DNA from: Trachelipus rathkii
Taxonomy: Eukaryota > Arthropoda > Malacostraca > Isopoda > Trachelipodidae
Direction of reading: 5' to 3'
Assembly: GCA_015478945.1 (NCBI GenBank)
Contig: JABUQX010142476.1
Span: forward strand, 1-12,500
Length of the DNA: 12,500 nt
Made by a program: the position numbers and the translations under genes. Below, piece after piece: positions 9,921 through 12,500 of this stretch. The notes beneath the pieces are model-generated. The model was not told where the DNA came from. It did not search any database and was given only the letters and a program-made list of their open reading frames with translations. How positions within the stretch are numbered: the stretch's first letter is position 1; each line of letters opens with the position of its first letter.

Positions 9921-11345
9921 CTTTTCCCTCTCACAGAACACATCATTCACTCCTATTATTGCACCATTCCTCTCGCTTCTACCAAACTCATATTCCTTTC
10001 AGCTGAACGCTCTATTGCTGACTTAATGTTACTTTTCTTTGGTCTCCCCTATGTCGCTTCTTAGCACACTTACTTCTATACAACATCTTAACCAATCGAC
10101 TACCACCCATAGTTTCCAAATGACCAAACAACTTTAATACACTCATTTATTCTCTTATTTACTACTTTCGCCACATCAAATAACTCCCTAATGCGTTCAT
10201 TCCTCATTTAATTTTTCCACACAAGCACCCCCCTAAGATTATACCTATTTGAAAAGACTGCACCTTTGATATATAACCTCTTATTCCACATCATGATTTC
10301 ACTACTATACATTAGCACCGGTAACAACATACCCTCATGCAAAGTCGTAGCATACTCAAGCCTAAGTCCGTTTGCGTTCACAAAAGATTTAATTGCTCCA
10401 TCAATCTTCCTACCATTCACAACTTTCCCACTACACTCTGCATCATTCGTTCCCATTTCATTAAACGTATATTCTTAATATTAAAACTCAGATACTTGTT
10501 CCAGTTGTCCACCATCCAGCATGATTTCACAATTTGGACTCGTCACCTATCACCATCACCTTGCTTTCGTCCACATTTGCTTTCAGACCCCTCTTTTACA
10601 TACCCACCAAATCTTCTTAAACTTATTTCAGATTCGCCATACAAAACCAAATAATCTACGTACAATAAGCAAGGTCTCCTCAGCATCCATTTATTCTTGC
10701 ACAATCTTCACTATCAACCTAATACTTTTAATACATGCTTTACTTTTAATCAACATACATACGTTTAAGCCTACCACCAACACCATATATCACTAACACC
10801 CACCACAGAACTTCTCTATTGATCCTGTCATAGGTCTGTTGGAAATCCATAAAACCCAAATACAATTTCCTCTTCTTATCCCTCATTTTATCACTCATTT
10901 GCTTCGATGTAAAAATTTGATCAACACTATCCTCTACTTCTTCTAAAGGCACCTCGTTCTTTATCAATCAATCCCTCAGTTACTCGAAACACTCTTTCTA
11001 CCAAAACGGCAGCATATATCTTTCATACAACTCTCAATAAATTAGTTTTTCCCTGTAGTTTAGACAGTTCTCTATAACTCCCTTGTCCTTAAATACTGCT
11101 TACATCCAGTACCCCGGAACTATACCACTCAAAACGCTCTGCTACACAACTTCCATATCTAGTCAATCACAATCTCAGTTCCAATGTTGATGTAATTTCA
11201 CCAGTAATTCCATCTATACCTGCTGATTTACCTACCATTCTTTAACTTTTTCATTGTACTTATTGTACTACTACATCCCCAAAATACCTATTCCTATCAC
11301 CGTCAAACTCTCACACATTCACCTCCTTCTTCATCACTGAACAGA
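9905..11345 (-). mobile_element. LINE copy B: 5'-truncated RTE-like non-LTR retrotransposon
   Basis: This segment aligns by eye with copy A over the RT and C-terminal region, in the same orientation. Homology at its 5' side stops near 11345, matching copy A near 3720, consistent with the 5' truncation typical of target-primed reverse transcription. The 3' boundary is uncertain: recognisable coding ends near 9945 and the following DNA (9700-9904) is not clearly like the copy A 3' UTR. Sequence divergence from copy A is substantial, so they are not a recent duplication. Confidence 0.82.
9940..11345 (-). pseudogene. LINE copy B reverse transcriptase and C-terminal region, degenerate
   Basis: Minus-strand motifs in order: GKSAGIDGITGE (fingers, about 11226-11190); the longest open stretch, 10967-10746, with SVDQIFTSKQMSDK and GFMDFQQTYDRINREVLW (RT motif A, catalytic Asp kept); LLYVDYLVLYGESE at about 10668-10627, where the catalytic YxDD box has become YVDY (10662-10651); LKANVDESKVMVIGDESKL; LEQVSEF; then 10456-10208 with GTNDAECSGKVVNGRK and LLPVLMYSSE; and finally SLVEARGMVQ near 9975-9960. 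The endonuclease is absent. Stops and frameshifts separate the blocks. The family relationship is clear; activity is excluded by truncation, lesions and loss of a catalytic aspartate. Confidence 0.84.

Positions 11346-12500
<1,155 letters not shown>

Noticed and set aside
9821..10796. Plus-strand open frames over LINE copy B (9821-10064, 10266-10796)
   Set aside because: Antisense shadows of the RT and C-terminal remnant on the minus strand.

Overview
This window looks like non-coding-rich, AT-rich chromosomal DNA from an animal, most likely a marine invertebrate (a decapod crustacean or a mollusc such as a cephalopod; the sequence does not decide which). The reasons are spliced exons with GT-AG borders, two decayed non-LTR retrotransposons of a type common in such genomes, and about a dozen long (TA)n microsatellite tracts that fill roughly a tenth of the window. 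Nothing bacterial or organellar is seen.

The only host gene I can support is on the minus strand between 7729 and 5708. Three colinear exons of a peptidase M13 (neprilysin/endothelin-converting-enzyme type) zinc metalloprotease can be read. Exon 1 (7729-7489) is fully open for 80 codons and matches the end of the M13 N-terminal region (motifs AVGSLYV, DWMDEKTKARA, IGYP). Exon 2 (7200-7034) continues in phase (ISEGELLSNMINITKFKS, then LRKKV, then TVNA) but the later motifs lie in different frames. Exon 3 (5821-5708) carries the zinc-binding signature [14 protein letters not shown] and ends at a good donor, but contains stops, an apparent 11-base insertion and a one-base loss just after the zinc motif. 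The locus is therefore either a decaying gene copy or a functional gene with indel errors in the assembly. The rest of the gene (N-terminus, and the end of the catalytic domain) is not recognisable here.

Two RTE-like LINE copies lie on the same strand. Copy A (about 5252-2011) runs from a GC-richer 5' leader through an APE-type endonuclease, reverse transcriptase and C-terminal WFGH region to its ancestral stop at 2221 and a 3' UTR that runs into a (TA)n tract. It would sit in the intron after M13 exon 3 if that gene continues to the left. Copy B (about 11345-9905) is 5'-truncated and holds only reverse transcriptase and C-terminal parts. Both have many frameshifts and stops and cannot be active.

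Layout: 1-660 unassigned AT-rich DNA; 660-1035 TA tracts; 1035-1860 unassigned; 1862-2010 TA tract; 2011-5252 LINE A; 5253-5700 TA and GT-rich repeats plus intron; 5708-7729 M13 exons with two TA blocks in the large intron; 7730-8105 unassigned, probably upstream intron; 8106-8246 paired TA tracts; 8247-8345 a possible Penelope-like element end; 8346-9590 unassigned; 9595-9699 TA tract; 9700-9904 unassigned or LINE 3' flank; 9905-11345 LINE B; 11346-11550 unassigned; 11551-11824 TA tract; 11825-12500 unassigned. I saw no convincing novel biological system; the most useful result is the M13 locus, whose exons are missed by simple ATG-to-stop ORF calling.
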